Notes under the pieces: generated by a model
Database searches by the model: none
The model's input: only the letters and a program-made list of their open reading frames with translations
What the model was told of the DNA's origin: nothing
Translations under genes and position numbers: made by a program
NCBI GenBank assembly: GCA_028751875.1
Contig: CM054143.1
Coordinates: forward strand, 69,853,951 to 69,917,950
Source of the DNA: Rapana venosa
Taxonomy: Eukaryota; Mollusca; Gastropoda; Neogastropoda; Muricidae
DNA length: 64,000 bases
Direction of reading: 5' to 3'
Shown: positions 23,146 to 36,302 of the stretch, piece after piece
Position numbering within the stretch: position 1 is the first letter of the stretch
Layout: each line of letters starts with the position of its first letter

Positions 23146-26100
23146 TTTTCCAATAACTTAAGCTTTAAAGAATTTTTTTTTTAACCTTTCACAACCAGTT
23201 TAAAAAATTTAAACCCCAATAAAAACCCCCCGGGTTTCGTTTTCCCCCTAAAAAAAAGTAACAAAACAAAATTAAAAATTTCACAAAAACACCACACACA
23301 AAACCAAAACAAAACAAAATTTTCCCCAATTTTTGTTTCCCCAACGAATTCGAAAAAACTTTTTAAAATTAAAAGGTCTTCAAGGAATAAAATAGAAATT
23401 ATAAATAAGGGGGTAATCCTTGCCGTTTTTTTAAAAAATTTTTTTTTAAAAACAAAAACCCCCCAAAAAGTTTTTTTTTTTTTTCCCCGCTTAAAAAATT
23501 AAGAATTAAATAAAAAACCCCCCATTTGGGCAAAAAAGGGGGGAAAAGGGGTGGGGCCCCCCTTTATGTTTATAAAACCAGCAAATTTGGCCTTCGGCGG
23601 CTTCCCCTATGGAACCAAAAATCAAAATTTTTTAAAAAACAAACATTCCTTATCGTTTTTTTCTCTTTAAAAAACAAAGAAATCAATTTTTTTTGTTTAA
23701 ACTAAAAATTAAAATTTTTAAAAAACAAATTTTTAAAAATGAAGAACAAAAAACCAAGCCAAACAACTAACCAAAAATCCCAAAAAAAAAAATCCCTTTC
23801 AAGAACTTTTTTAACAAAAAACCAATAACGGAAAAATTAAAACAAAATGGAATCCAGAAAAAAACTTACAAAAACAAAAAAAAACTTTTTAAAAACTTAG
23901 AAAAACAACCCCCATAAACAAAAAATAAAACAAAACAACCAAAACAAAAAAATTAATTTACCAAAAAATATTAAAAAATAAAAACATGGGAAGTTTTGTT
24001 ATACACTAGGGGGAGTAAAAGCAAAGAAACCAGGAAAAAGAAACCCCCGCGGGAAAAACCAAAACAAACACAACAACTTGAAAGAAAACAGCCCACAAAC
24101 ATTTTAATATTTTTTTTTAAAAAAAAATTTTTTTAGAAAAATGGTGAAAAGCCGGGGCAACGGGTTTTTCAATGCTAAAGCAACAAGGGGTTTTAATTGG
24201 AAAAGTTTTTTAAAGACCTTTTTAAAAATCCTTTTTTGAGAACCTGGAGCATTGGCGGTTTTTACCTTTTCTTTTTTACCCCAACTCTTTGTAAAAATTC
24301 ATAAAAATTTAAAACCCATAAAAAGAAAAAATCCAAAAAAAAAAGGGGGGGCAAAAAAAGGAAAACCCCCCCCTTACAAAAATACTTTTTAAAAAAAAAC
24401 GGGAAAGGAAGGAAAGATTAAGAATGAACACAAAAAAACACACCCAAACAAACAAAGATTTTTCTAGTTAGAAAAAAATTTAAAAACCAAAAAAAAGACC
24501 CGCAAAAAAAAAAATTTTTTTTTAAATTAGGAATAAAAGGAAAGGTTATACATTGTGGGACAGCAAAACCAAAAATCCCCCAAAAAAAAAACCAAAAACC
24601 ACCAAAACAACCCAAAAAGAAACCCAAAGAAACAAAAAATTTTATTTTTAAAAAATGAAAATAAACAAAAAAGCACAAATTGGGTTACCAAACCGGGCCT
24701 TTTTTACTTATAATTGGGAAAGAGCCTTTCAAAAAATCCCTCTAAAAAATAATTTTGAAAAGGAACGGGTGCTTTAAAACCCGAAAAAAATTCAAAGCAG
24801 GGAATCTTAGAAAAATTTTCCTAAAAAATTTTTAGGTTATGGGGTCTTTTAAACCCCTTGCCCCAGGCGCCATTTTTTTAAACTTATAAACAAGAAAGGA
24901 AAACTAAAAAATAAAACAACAAAACAACACACAGAAAAAAAAAGAAAGTTTGCCATTAGACTTTATTAAGAAAACTTCTGAAAAGGACATCTGCAAAAAA
25001 TTTATGTCGGGCAATAAAAAAGACTACAGGGTGAAGGAAAAAAACTTTTATAAGACGCTTGGATAAAAAAAAAATAAACCAGAAAACACAGTTTTTTTGG
25101 GGGGGGGGTTAAAAGCTTTAACAAAGGTGGTTAACAAAGGGCTTTTTTTCAATTTTAGAACAAAAGAAACCCCAAATCCCAAACACCAAAATACAAAAGG
25201 GGTAAAAAACGGCTTGCGGGGGAAATTTGAGAGCAAGAATTGTTAAACAAGCAAAAGATTAACCCCCCAACGCTTAATAAATTTTTAAAAACATAAGAAA
25301 AGAACCCCCCAAAAAAACCTTTTAACACCCATACCTTTAAAAAAAGGGGTTGTATGCTCCTGGGACGAGCTTTGAAAAGAGCGACCCAAAACGAAAAGAC
25401 CCCCCCAACTGATTTTTTTAAAGAAACTTAGGGGGCCAAAAAAAAGTTTGTGGAGGAAAGATTTCTTTTAAATTATTTGTTATAACAGGAAGGGCTTTGG
25501 GTTAAAGGAACCACAAGCCAAACCTAAATTTTCCTTTCAAAGGTTTGCATTCATCAAAGAAAAACCCAGGCCCCAAAATACGTTTAAAAAGTCCTCATTT
25601 TGGGAAAAATTTTGGATAAAAAAGAAGGGTTGGGACCTCCTAAAAAATCAGCAACCAACCAAAAATTTAAAAACCCTTTCCCCTTTGGGGGAAAATAAAT
25701 TTTATTCTAAACGCACACCAAAGCCAAAGGGAAAAGCACTTTAAAAAAAAATTTTAAGGGGACCTCCATTTTATTGAAAAAGGAAACCCAACCTTTTTGT
25801 GGGGGGTTTCCATCCAAATATTTCCCGTTATAAACATTTTAAAAAAAAAAAATTTTTTAAAAATTTTTTTTTTACCTTTTTTCCAAAAATGGGGGGTTTA
25901 ATTCTCCCCCAAAAAAAACTCCTTTTTTTACCCTTTTCTTTTGGTGTGTTTTTTTCTACCCCCCAAAGTTTAAAATGTCGGGGAAAAAAAAAAGCAAAAA
26001 ACCATTAAAAAACCCTTTGTATTTTAAAAAAGATTTTTAAACAACCTTTTGGGTTTTCCCAAATTTTTAGCCTTTTTAAAAAAAAAAAAATTTAATTAAT

Positions 26101-26455
26101 TAATTTGCCCCTTCCACCAAATATTCTTGAAATTCCTTTTACCCTTCTAATTTTTTTTTCTTTTTGGGAGGGGCAAGGAAACTTTTTTTTCAATAATACC
26201 TCCTCCAAAAAAAGCCTTTTTTTAGCTACATCTTTTTTAACCTTTTAAACCTTTTTCCTTTTTTAAATTTATAAAAAATATATTTTAGCCAACCCAACAA
26301 AAAAATATTAAACCCTTTTTCATTTCCCAAAATTTTTTGCAAATAAAGGGGCTGACTTTTAAACACATAAAAAAAACCCCCTTTAAAAAACCCAAAAAAA
26401 AAACCAAAAAAAAAAAAAAAAAAAAATTTAATTTTTAAAACAAAAAAAAAACAAA

Positions 26456-28260
26456 AAAAAACCCAATGAATACGGGGTTTGTCTATTTTAACCTTTCAAC
26501 TTCTCTTTGGGGGAACCAACAGATTGTCAAAAATGCAAAATCTTGATAGCTGGCTTTGATTTTAAAACTTTATGGCTTCTTTTCTTTGGACAATCTAACC
26601 TCTTTTCTTTTGTTGGGTTCTCCATTGTTTTCCCCAAAGCAGCTTTTTGTCATGACTTGAAGAATCCCTTTCTGATGCATCTTTTCCCTTTTCGTTCTCA
26701 ATCTATTTTTCAGATGTATTTTCATAAGTGCTTTTGTCAAACACAAGATACGGAACCATAAGAATAACCGCTTGGGTAGAACTGTACAGTCTGAGGACAA
26801 ACATACTTGTCTTTCATTTAAGTTTGGTACAAGCTTGGGGGTTTTTTTGGGATTTTTTTGGCCTTTTGCCAGTTTGGGGTATCTTTGGCCCAAAACAGAG
26901 TTCATGGGAAACCCTAAACACTTCAAGATCCAACCAAGTTTATCGGCCCTTTTTGACAAGCTTTTAATTCTCATAACACAAAAGGACCTTAAACCGAATT
27001 CCGCAAGGGCAGGACTGACACAGGCCCACCCATACAATTGTTTCCCAATAAAATGATGATTTTAAAGGGTTTTTAAAACATATCTCAAAAATTTTTGTTT
27101 TTGGGCCCTTTACGAATTGTGCGTGCCATACAAACCCCACGGACCATCTTAAATCATTGGACATTGGAATCAAAAAAACAATTTTTTAAACCCATAAACT
27201 TAAAGAAAGCTCCCAAGACATTCCGGGCGTTTAAATGGTGGGTCAAAACCCTAATGTTTCAATCCTCTTTCTTATTCTCAAAGACATCACAAGAAACAAC
27301 ATCACAATAGAACGATCAGGTAATTTCCCCAAAAAAAAATTTTTACACTCCATCTTTTTCCATGCCCACGGCATTTTATTCCACACGATTCCTTTGCCTT
27401 TTTAATTTCTGAAAAAGCTTTTTTTGGAGGCAGCCTCTTCAACAAATTTTTCCCCATGATTCCATTACTCAAAGGGATAACCCCTTTTCACAAGCTTTGT
27501 GTGAAGTATTTTCGTAATTTGGACAATACAAATGATGAAACAAAGGCTCTAGAGATCCCATCAATTTTGGGCAAATCAAAAAGGAAAAAGTTTTTAAAGA
27601 AAAAATTTAATACTTCCTGAGACTGTGCAATGCAGTAAGCCTTATACTCATATTACGCTCATAATAAGGTGGATCAAAACCCAAGATTGTGGAAGAAGAT
27701 TGGACTTCCAAACTTTGGGATCTATTTTTAGTTGTAGATTACACTTACATGTGCTGCCCCACGAAAACTTACCACGATGTGTCATGATCTTATTTTTTTG
27801 TTTCCCCCGACATCTGGTGTTAATAAATACACAAACCAAACAATGTGTTGCTGCATACGCCCACCTTTTCTTCAAAATATTCTTGTAATTAGCTTTGAGA
27901 AAGGGCTTGTTTGTTTCATGTTTTTCAAAAAAACTTACGCGTCTGGTCCCGATACAAGTGGTTCGTTTCCCCTCAACCTAAAAACACATAAGCAAAAACA
28001 GACTTGTGATTACAACAAGGTAGTTTAGGAATTTTTTCGGTGTTGGCCGGGTTTTGACAATGATAGACCAAGTCACATACACAACAAGGGGTTTTTGGGC
28101 ATCTTTAAAATTTTTGGTACACTTTCTTCCGGTTTTCGGGTGAAAAGTTCAGTGTTGCTTCACTCCTTTTTACAATGATTTCTGTGTTTCTGCGTTGAAA
28201 GATGGAAAAAAAACCCAAGCATGCTGCAAAACTCTTTTTTTTGTTTTGTTGTCCTTGCCA
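26456..28260 (-). pseudogene. Protein-primed family-B DNA polymerase, Polinton/adintovirus type, broken
   Basis: Short conserved pieces lie in the right order and spacing, each in whichever frame the indels leave open. An exonuclease I-like PLVVYV sits at about 28056-28091; RGAAH at 27749-27766, followed by PIFFHN at 27686-27703; a YPFE piece near 27475-27492; DVFEN at about 27273-27288; the polymerase motif LYGWA at 27023-27037; KLVPNLN at 26817-26837; GKTMEN at 26617-26634; then a NPVFIGF piece near 26460-26490. The longest clean frame is 26570-27037. The span from first exonuclease motif to the GKTMEN motif, about 1.45 kb, suits this family. The catalytic motif that should follow falls in homopolymer noise below 26450. 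Family: replicates linear elements from a protein primer. The gene is non-functional as written; real decay and sequencing error cannot be separated. Confidence 0.75.
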
Positions 28261-31200
28261 AGTCCTCATTGTTCAATTATTTTAAAGTGAAAGACCCACC
28301 ATCTTCTGAAAAATAAAAATCAACAGGGTTCTTGTCGGTTTAAAAAGTGGAATTTTTTGTATCAAGTGTCTTACCACAACCCCCAGTTCTCACCCCAAAT
28401 GTCACATTAACAAATTGGGTTTTTTTCCCAAAAAGATCAATCTTTTAACAGCAACAAAAAAGTCATACCTGTGAATTTGACCTTTTCAATGTTCATATGT
28501 TTGAACCCTCTGCTTTTTTTTGAAACATGAAAATTTACCAAGACCACCACAAAAAACACTTGTCATCTTTGTTCTGTATTTTAAACACGCTCTTTTTGCA
28601 ACATTTCTTGTGACAAAAAAATTTCTACCAAAAATTGGTAAACTTTGTTTGCTTTACCCCCTTTGAGAACCTTCCCAAACGCCTCCGGGACCCTCATTCT
28701 TGCTGTTCGCAGAATATCAAAGTTCCATCATCTCATCTGCCCAATTTATTAAGCCCTCAAAGGAGTTCATGCTTTGTGTGTTGAAAAATGAACATTATTT
28801 TCCCTTTTTTTGTTTGCTGTGTTTATAAATTCAGCAACCAACTGACCTTTACGGGTGGTTGATTGTTATCTTGTCTGGAATTGTGCGATTGCACAAGTTT
28901 GCCCGTTTTCGCGGGCTTTTGTCTTTGGTCTAAAAATTTTAATATAACCTAAACTAAAATCTCTAACCATATATAAAAAAAAAAAAAATTAAATTAAATT
29001 TAATTGTTCTTGTTTTTTTTGTTTTGCTACGGTATGAAGCAGTGAACTACCACGGGAAATTCTTAGCCCTTAAAAGTACTCAGCTGAGTATTGTCCCCAA
29101 CCAAGCAGATACCCCTTTTTTGTATTCCTTTTTTTTTTGATCAATGTCCACGGGCTTAGCTTTGGTTGTTTGTTCTGGGGGTCGAATTTTTGACGCTTAG
29201 CTCAGTCACCCGAAGACGTTGAACCCCTTTTTCGTAGGGGGAATCGTTAGAGCTTTGCTAATAATACGAATGACTTAGCTTGGCAAATGTCGGGCAACAA
29301 AGCACATTTTTTTCTTTTACCCCCAAAACCCTTCTTCGAAAAGACTGATGTAAAAATAAACAGGCTCCTGTGTTATTGAAACAACCCCAATGCTATAAGC
29401 AGGACCCCCAAATTTTCCATAGCCAAGAGAGAAATCCCTGTTCCTGCGCGGCTGTAACAATTTTGCTGACCTTTAGTAATAGAGCTCAAAACAGTAAAAG
29501 CTGATCTGACCTACGCCCCATTTTGTAACTTTTTTAGTTGTTGCCAAAGTCATGCTCCTTTTTGAAAAATTTTCAAACGAAAGGTATTTGCTTTTCATTA
29601 AGAGGTTCAGGATCGGTGCACTAGGGAAATTTAGGATATTTTTTGGTCGTCATCTTTTTCTTATACTGTTTTAAAAAAAAGGTGTTTTTTATGGATATTG
29701 GTTGAATTGTGTGGGGGGGATACAACATCTGTGTAATAGACTGCAACGAGTCAATGGGTGAGATTTAGGGGTTAATTGTTTTAGCTGTGGTGGTCAGGAG
29801 CAAGTGACTTTATTTCTGGAAAAGTTCCCTTCAAAGTCTTTTTCAAAGCCGTGTTTTCCCAATACAATAGCAAATGGAGGGCATCGACGTCGGGTCTTTC
29901 CCTTTTAAAAAACCCATCCATGAACAAGAAAGAAACTCTTCTTTTCCCTTTCAAAAAGAACAAACAAAACCCTGTAAATGACACCAAGAAAGTAGGAAGG
30001 AACGTAGCAATGTGTTGATGGGGTTTTGTCACTGAGTCTTTTTCTATAAGCAATAACGGCCTTTTTTCGGAATGCTATTATCTTTACTTTATTTTTCTCT
30101 GAATATAGGCTAGTGCATGTTTACGGTCCAGCATTTATGGCTTTACGGAAAGTTTTGTCGGGGGCATAGAAGTGATGGACTAAAAACTCAAACTTGACCC
30201 AGTCATGCTGGTTTTATGTGCCCTTTTTACTTTAAATTTACTTTTTAATAAAATCATCATCTGCTAAGCTTCACTTCAACTTACGCAACTGTTCAAGTTT
30301 AGGAAACCGAGGGGTTCTTAAACTTTATTTCTGTTCGCTTGATATCCATCTTTTTATACTCAAAAGCTAAACTTCACCAATCTCCCCATCCTCTCAAACC
30401 TTTACATCACCAAAACTTTTAAACTCAAAAGTTTTGGGATGTTTTTTAGGTGCTCTTTTACAGGACCGCGGACATGGTTTCGTAAAATATTTGTATTTAT
30501 ATTTTTTTTTATTTCTAATGAAAAAGTAAAAATTTTTACATAACTGTTTTTTTATTGTCTTTGATTGTTATACAAATGTTTCATGGGAAGCCTTTTTCCA
30601 GCTCTTTTAATTGAAGTGTATAAAGCTATTGGCTGCGTTTTACATACTTGCTCGCTGGGGGGAAGGATTCTTAGAGATCAAAGGGGAGAAAAGCCTTCGC
30701 CCACTTGGTTTTTTGGACATTACGAGAATTACAAAACAAAGAGTTTTACGCCTTTTAAACTTTTACCACAAAGGGTTATTTCTTTGCCATCCCACCAAAA
30801 CCCGAAAGGGCCAAAAAACCCAAACCCCCAAAGGGATGCAAAAAGTTTCTAAATATTTATCCTTAAATTTAAGGTCTGTAAAGTATCTTTGCACTTGTTA
30901 GTTTTTTCGTGAAGCCAGCCGGCGAAAAACCCTTTTTCCAGTGTGCAGAAAAAATAATAACCCTTGGACGAAAAAGTATTTTAACCTCCAGTTCTAGGAC
31001 TAAAATTTTTTAATAGTTTGTTGCCCCGGGGGGTTTTCATGTGTCCAAATTTGTGGCCCATGCAAAGCAACAGTTTTTGTTGAAGCGGTGCAAAGGAATG
31101 GGGAAGGGGCAGGGGGCACCTATTGGATGTTGTTAGTGTTATAAACATTTTAATCTTAGTAGGGAAAAATAAGTATAAAATAAATAAGGGGGGGCCGTTT

Positions 31201-31379
31201 TCAAGCCGGACTCACTATAGAAAAGACTAAAACTAAAAGCGGATTGCGTGTCAGAACATTGACTTCGAATAAAAAGTTCCAACCCCCTGAAGTCATAAAT
31301 TAAAAAACCCCCCAAAATTAAGATGAGGCACGCAAAAACTGTTTCAATCCATCATTTTAAAAAAAACCACTTAAACTTT
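28261..31379. other. Upstream part of polymerase block, genes not resolved
   Basis: The N-terminal part of the polymerase probably extends to about 28.8 kb or further on the minus strand. Minus-strand frame 29781-30053 (90 codons) and plus-strand frames 30565-30901 look more protein-like than their surroundings, but match nothing I recognise. No P-loop, DDE or protease motif was found. Confidence 0.3.
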
Positions 31380-31402
31380 GCTACCCCGTGCAACTACGGG
31401 GT
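31380..31402. promoter_or_regulatory. Short perfect hairpin, function unknown
   Basis: ACCCCGT and ACGGGGT flank a six-base loop, forming a 7-bp stem. It is GC-rich inside AT-rich DNA. It could be incidental. Confidence 0.3.
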
Positions 31403-31654
31403 GTGGTGTTCATATGCTGACCACTGAAACCATCCAAACCAGTTATAAAGTCTGTGTACAGTTTCAGTGACATCGTTACGTGGTTAACTTTACTGCAGGC
31501 CCACGCCCACTGAAGTAACTTTAATCCCTTAATAGTAGGATTAACATAAGGCTATGAAAGGCTGTGCAATGAGTTAAAAAGATTCTAAACTCATTTAGAC
31601 AACACAGGACAAAATCATGGCAGGGGGCTCTGTAATTTTTGGGGGTGCCAGGGG

Positions 31655-31675
31655 GTATAAATATGACTGGGGGCC
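31655..31675 (+). promoter_or_regulatory. Possible TATA-type promoter
   Basis: GGGTATAAATATGAC is an excellent TATA-box match in a GC-richer context than its surroundings. No clear ORF follows, so this is only suggestive. Confidence 0.25.
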
Positions 31676-34600
31676 GCCAAATACATCTTCTCCGGGGTGC
31701 AAGAGTTGTTCTTGGTTTAAAGACAAATGCAATTATGCATGGGCGACTTTTTTCTTGATAAAGTGAAGGTTAAAAAACCAGATTAGAAGGATTTAAAGCT
31801 CTGTTCGGAAAACCATGGTTGGGGCTTGCTTGGCACAGGCACAACAAGGCAATATTATTTGGGGCAAATGGGGTTTTTGCACAAAGCATTTCTAGCAAAT
31901 CTTGAAAAGTATTTTAAATCGGGCCCTTGACCAACCCCTCAAACTCAAGCATTACAAGATGTTCTTCACTAGCACGCTAAGGTAACTTTTCTATAGGACA
32001 TGGTTAATTTTGCCTTTTCCCCAGCGTTACAAATAGGGAAAAATTTCAAACTACAACAAAAATATTATTATTTCTGGAGATGATCTGCTGGAAAAAATGA
32101 AAGTGAAACAAACACACATATATCAGAAAAAGAAAAAACCAACAAAAAAGAAAACAAAGGGGAAAAAACTACTACCCCACCCCCCCCACAAGCAAACAAA
32201 AAAATTAATTATTCCCCTTGAAGAACGAACTATGAGAAATAAATGCTTTTAAAAAGTATACTTTTTTTAGGGGCCTTTCTTATCTTTTTTTTTAGAAAGA
32301 AAAACCCGACAACTAAAAAAAGTAAGCCCATAAAAGCTTGCCATAAATCCCCCAACTTTTTCCTGCTGTTATAATACCAGTAACAAAAAAACCATTAAAC
32401 CAGGGAAAAGGGGTCGCCACTTTGTAGGTAAATTTTTTTAGTAAACTCAGCTAAGGACCGAGTTGTTTCCTAACCGCTTGCCTGTGGGGGCGGGAAGGTG
32501 GTGGTGGTGGGCGGAAGTGTGCTTCCTGTCAGCGCAACACAAGGTGCAATAGGAAAACCCCGCGTAATTAAAATACAAGGGTTATGCCTTGCTCCGAAAC
32601 AGTGTACGGATTCTTTTCCCCCTAGTGTTATTTTTATAAAAATTTTGTGATGTTTCTTTTATTCTGCTAACCTGAGATTGATTTTTTTCTGTTATTGTTA
32701 AGAACCCCAATCTTTTTTGGCGTTCAAATTTTAATTTTTTGACCTGGGATTCTTTCTTTTTTCTTCCCCGGTCAAATTTGCACGTCCTTCTGCACTTCTC
32801 TTTTCCGTTCTATGTGTTCCCACATCGCCACTTTGCTAAAAATTTTTTCAGTTCGCCTCTAAAAACTCTGTATCTTATTGACCCCCCTATTTTTCGCATG
32901 GGTAGGGGGTTGACATTTTTGTTTTTAAGGGGGTTCTTTTTCTGCTTTTTGAAGCATTTCCAACTCTAGAATAGTTTCAGTTTTTGTTTTGCCCACTGGC
33001 TAGGGCTTCAAGTAGACTTTTTATTTTGTTGGTAATATTTGTTTACATTTTGTAGTTTGCAAGCTTTGGGAGGGATCTTTTTAGTCATGCATCACAATAC
33101 CAAGTTTTCTCTGCATAGCAACCTAGTCTTGCTTATGTATTTTTGCTAAAAACTGATGGGGGGATTTTTCTTTTAAAAAATTTTTTTCCCGTTCGTTAAC
33201 ATCAATTTTTCTTTTTTGCCATATCATAGTCGTATGGTCAGTACTTCTGGCGTTGGGTTTTCCCAAACTTGGGGAAAAACTTTAACCCTGCTTTTTAAAA
33301 ATTCCTCTACTAATGAAGGGGGCACAGAGCTTTGGGGTTTACATATCTCACGGGTAAACACACGCCATATCATATCTAGCTCCATTATTCATTTGTTTTT
33401 TTTTATTTTGCTACTTAAGAAAAAAAAGGCGCAACAAACATTTGGACAAACCTTGATCCAAAAGTTTTAAAAAAATCCCTTAGGGATTAAAGGAAACAGA
33501 CAGACAACGTTTTTTTACAAAAACCCCCCACATTTAGAAAAACAACGAGTTAGGTTTCCCAATTTTGGAAAAGATGAGTCATTTTTTCCAGGGACAACTA
33601 GGGTTGCTTTTTAGATTAACAGATCGAGATATCCAAAAAGAATGTGGTAGCAAACTTAGGTAGGGTATTTTAAAAAAAATAGTTCAACAGAAGCAGGGGA
33701 AACTATCATTGAACAAGCTGACATATTCTTGTCATACGATTTTTGGGTGCAAAAGAAAAAAAAGAGATCTTTTTTATCAAGGGAAACAGGGTGATGAGGG
33801 ACTAAAACACAGAGTGGGGTTTTGCGTAAGGGGAAAAAAGAAAAAAATCTGCCATGCAAAAGCCTATGGTAACAGGTTTTTTTTAATTCCCCCTTACTTT
33901 TTAACTTTTCACTCCCAGCCTTACTATCAGGTGCCCGAGACAGACTGTGTATACTAACCCTTTAATAACTCGGAAAATTGAAAAAAAAAAAATAAAAAAA
34001 ACTTTGGAATTTTGGTAAAAAAAAAAAAAAAAAAAAAAAAAATTTAAATTAAAATTTAACCCAAAAAAAAAAAAAAAATACGGGGGAAAAAAATTAAAAC
34101 CCCCAAATTTAAAAAATAAACTTTAAAAAAAACCCCCAAACCCCCTTTTCCCGTTTAATAATTAATAACCCGGGATTTAAAATTTTCGAAAAAACCAAAC
34201 TACCCCCAATTTTAAAAAAAACATAAAGAAAAATTTTTTTTGGTTCGGAAAAAAAAAACCATACCAAAAAAAAAAAAACTAAAATTTAAAAAAAAAAAAA
34301 AACAAAATAATTTTACTAAAAAAAAAAGAAAACTTTTTTAAAACCCTTAAAACGCCAAAAAAGGAAAAAAAAAAAATAAAAAAAAAATAACCCAAAAAAA
34401 ATCTAAGTATAAAATAAAAAAGAAAAAACCAAAAAATTTTTTTTAAAGACCACAAGTTTTTAAAAAAAGCCACGCCTTTTAATATAAACCTTTAAGAGAT
34501 TTGTTTTAAAATTCAACGTGTTCAAAACTTTCATTTATTGTTATTTGAAAACTGACCAAAAACATAAGAAGAAAAGGCAGAAAAATGTAAATAAATTCTG

Positions 34601-35760
34601 ACAACGCAGTTTAAAAAAAAATTACAAGCTTTTGAAAAAGGGGACCCTTTTCTTAATGAGAGTCAAACGTACATTGTTAGAAAAGGAATAGTTTGCTAAA
34701 CCCTTTCCCGTGGGAAAGCAACACAGATATCGTTTTTTCGCCAAAAATTTAAATACATAATTTTAAAGATTACCAAAAATCAAATTTTTTAATTTTTTTT
34801 ACTTAAAGACAAGATGTTTTAAAAATTTTCCTTTTTGGGAAGAGATTAAACGGCAAGAAAAAAAAAAATAAAACAAAAAAAGAAACCCTAAAATAATATT
34901 TAAAACAGTCAAACCAAAAAAAATTGTTTAATAAAACCCAAACTTTTTTTTTAAAAAAAAAAAAAAACCCCAAAACCCAACCCAAATAATTGTTGTTCAA
35001 ACTGCTTTGGCTTTTTAATCCCCACGCCGGGGGGCATTGGGCCCAAAAAGGTTTTATTACCCTAAAAAAAGTTTTAAAAATTTTACACTTTTTGGGGTCA
35101 AAAACTTTCTAGCAAAGGGGCTTGGAAGAAAAATGGGGTTTTTTTTGGGGGCCCTTCAGTGGGGGTCCCCGATTTTTTTTTTTTGTTTCGAAAAAAAAAA
35201 AGAAAATTTTAGATTCGTACCCAATTCCCCCAAAACCCTGTAAATTTTTTTAATGAAAAAATTTTTATGCCTTTTGAAATGTTTTCAAGCCGGCAAAAAT
35301 TTAAGGGGAAAACTCCCCCGAGCTCAAAAGCATGGTAAAACTACTTAAAAAAAAAACCGGGGGAGAGGAGAGGGGCAAAATTTTTTTTTTTTTAAATCAA
35401 AAAAAAAGAACTTTCAAGAAAAAAAAAAGGGGTAATAAAAAGTTGTTTTTATAAAAACTTGCCAGTTTTGGCCAAAGAGCAAACCGAAAGACCAAATGCC
35501 CGGTTTTTGATAAACAATTTTGGTTTGGCATTTCCCCTTTTTCCCTCTTTTCAAACAATTTTTTGGGGTTAGGGTTTCCCATTTATTTTAATCTTTTGAA
35601 AATTAAATAAAAAGGAAATTTTTTAAATTAAAACCACAAAAGTTTTTTTTTAATTTTAAAAAAATGTTTTTTGACTTTTGAAGTAATTGTTTTTGGGGAA
35701 ATGTTTGTTTTTCCAAAAAAGGGTTTGAAAAAGCCGGGGAAAATAATTTTCCCAATTTTG
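31676..35760. other. AT-rich block right of the polymerase, nothing recognised
   Basis: Homopolymer-rich, especially 33980-34480. Short frames at 33216-33470 and 33656-33957 have no recognised domain. No match to the right arm. Confidence 0.35.
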
Positions 35761-35767
35761 CACACAC

Positions 35768-36150
35768 ACAAAGGGGACATGATAGCCTGGTGGTTAGAGT
35801 GATGCGCTCATGATCTGTTGAGTGTTGACCCAGGTTCAAATCTCATTAATCCTCTGGAGTTAACATCAGTGCCGACTCCTCTCCCACCAAAAGTCCTTCG
35901 GATGACTAGTATAAACCAAAGTCCAGTGTGCGAACACATGCAGAACATCTTGCGCACATGGTAAAACTTGTTCTGTTTTTTGGAAGAGTAGGCTATAGTT
36001 AATAAATACTCGTATTATATAATAATTATTTAGTTGTACAGCAAAACAAGTGACAGAACAGATGAGAACATTTACAAAAAACTGCACACATTCGGGGATT
36101 GGATGTAAAAAAGCACAAAGTGCTTATTCCATTATCCTGGAAATAAAAGA
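35768..36150 (+). repeat. SINE-A, full-length copy with tRNA-like head
   Basis: The head has a box A-like GATAGCCTGGTGGTTAGAGTG and a box B-like GGTTCAAATCTC (about 35832-35845). Next come GCCGACTCC...CCAAAAGTCC, then the body: GTGCGAACACATGCAGAACA, CTTGTTCTG and AGAGTAGGC. The tail has GGATGTAAAAAAGCACAAAG, then TGCTTATTCCATTATCCTGG. This copy defines the family as a tRNA-derived SINE. The right-arm partner retains the head at 60565-60690. Confidence 0.8.
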
Positions 36151-36164
36151 ATAAAATAGAAATA

Positions 36165-36302
36165 ATACATACACACACACAGTGACACACACACTCACAC
36201 ACATGTACTCTCTCTCTTGCTTGTGCGCGTGCGTGCACTCTCTCTCTCTCTCTCACACGCGCACACACGCACACACACACACACAACACACACACACACA
36301 CG
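36165..36302. repeat. CA/CT microsatellite cluster
   Basis: (CA)n, (CT)n and CGCACACG tracts, variant in the right arm at 60060-60145. Confidence 0.9.

Larger units (their letters stand above)
23146..35760. mobile_element. Left-arm-specific 12.6-kb block, Polinton/Maverick-like
   Basis: The right arm has only about 0.9 kb of unrelated sequence (60.7-61.6 kb) at the equivalent place. The block is strongly AT-rich and error-laden, and carries a protein-primed DNA polymerase B in its middle. Its size is in the usual 10-25 kb range of Polintons. I could not find the terminal inverted repeats, a 6-bp target duplication, or readable integrase, ATPase, protease or capsid genes, so element boundaries are provisional and taken from loss of arm homology. 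An endogenised adintovirus-like genome or a larger composite insertion are alternatives. Confidence 0.45.

Noticed and set aside
33980..34480. Long A-rich region as a poly(A) retrocopy
   Set aside because: A runs alternate with C runs and lie in the error-laden block; no coding body precedes it.
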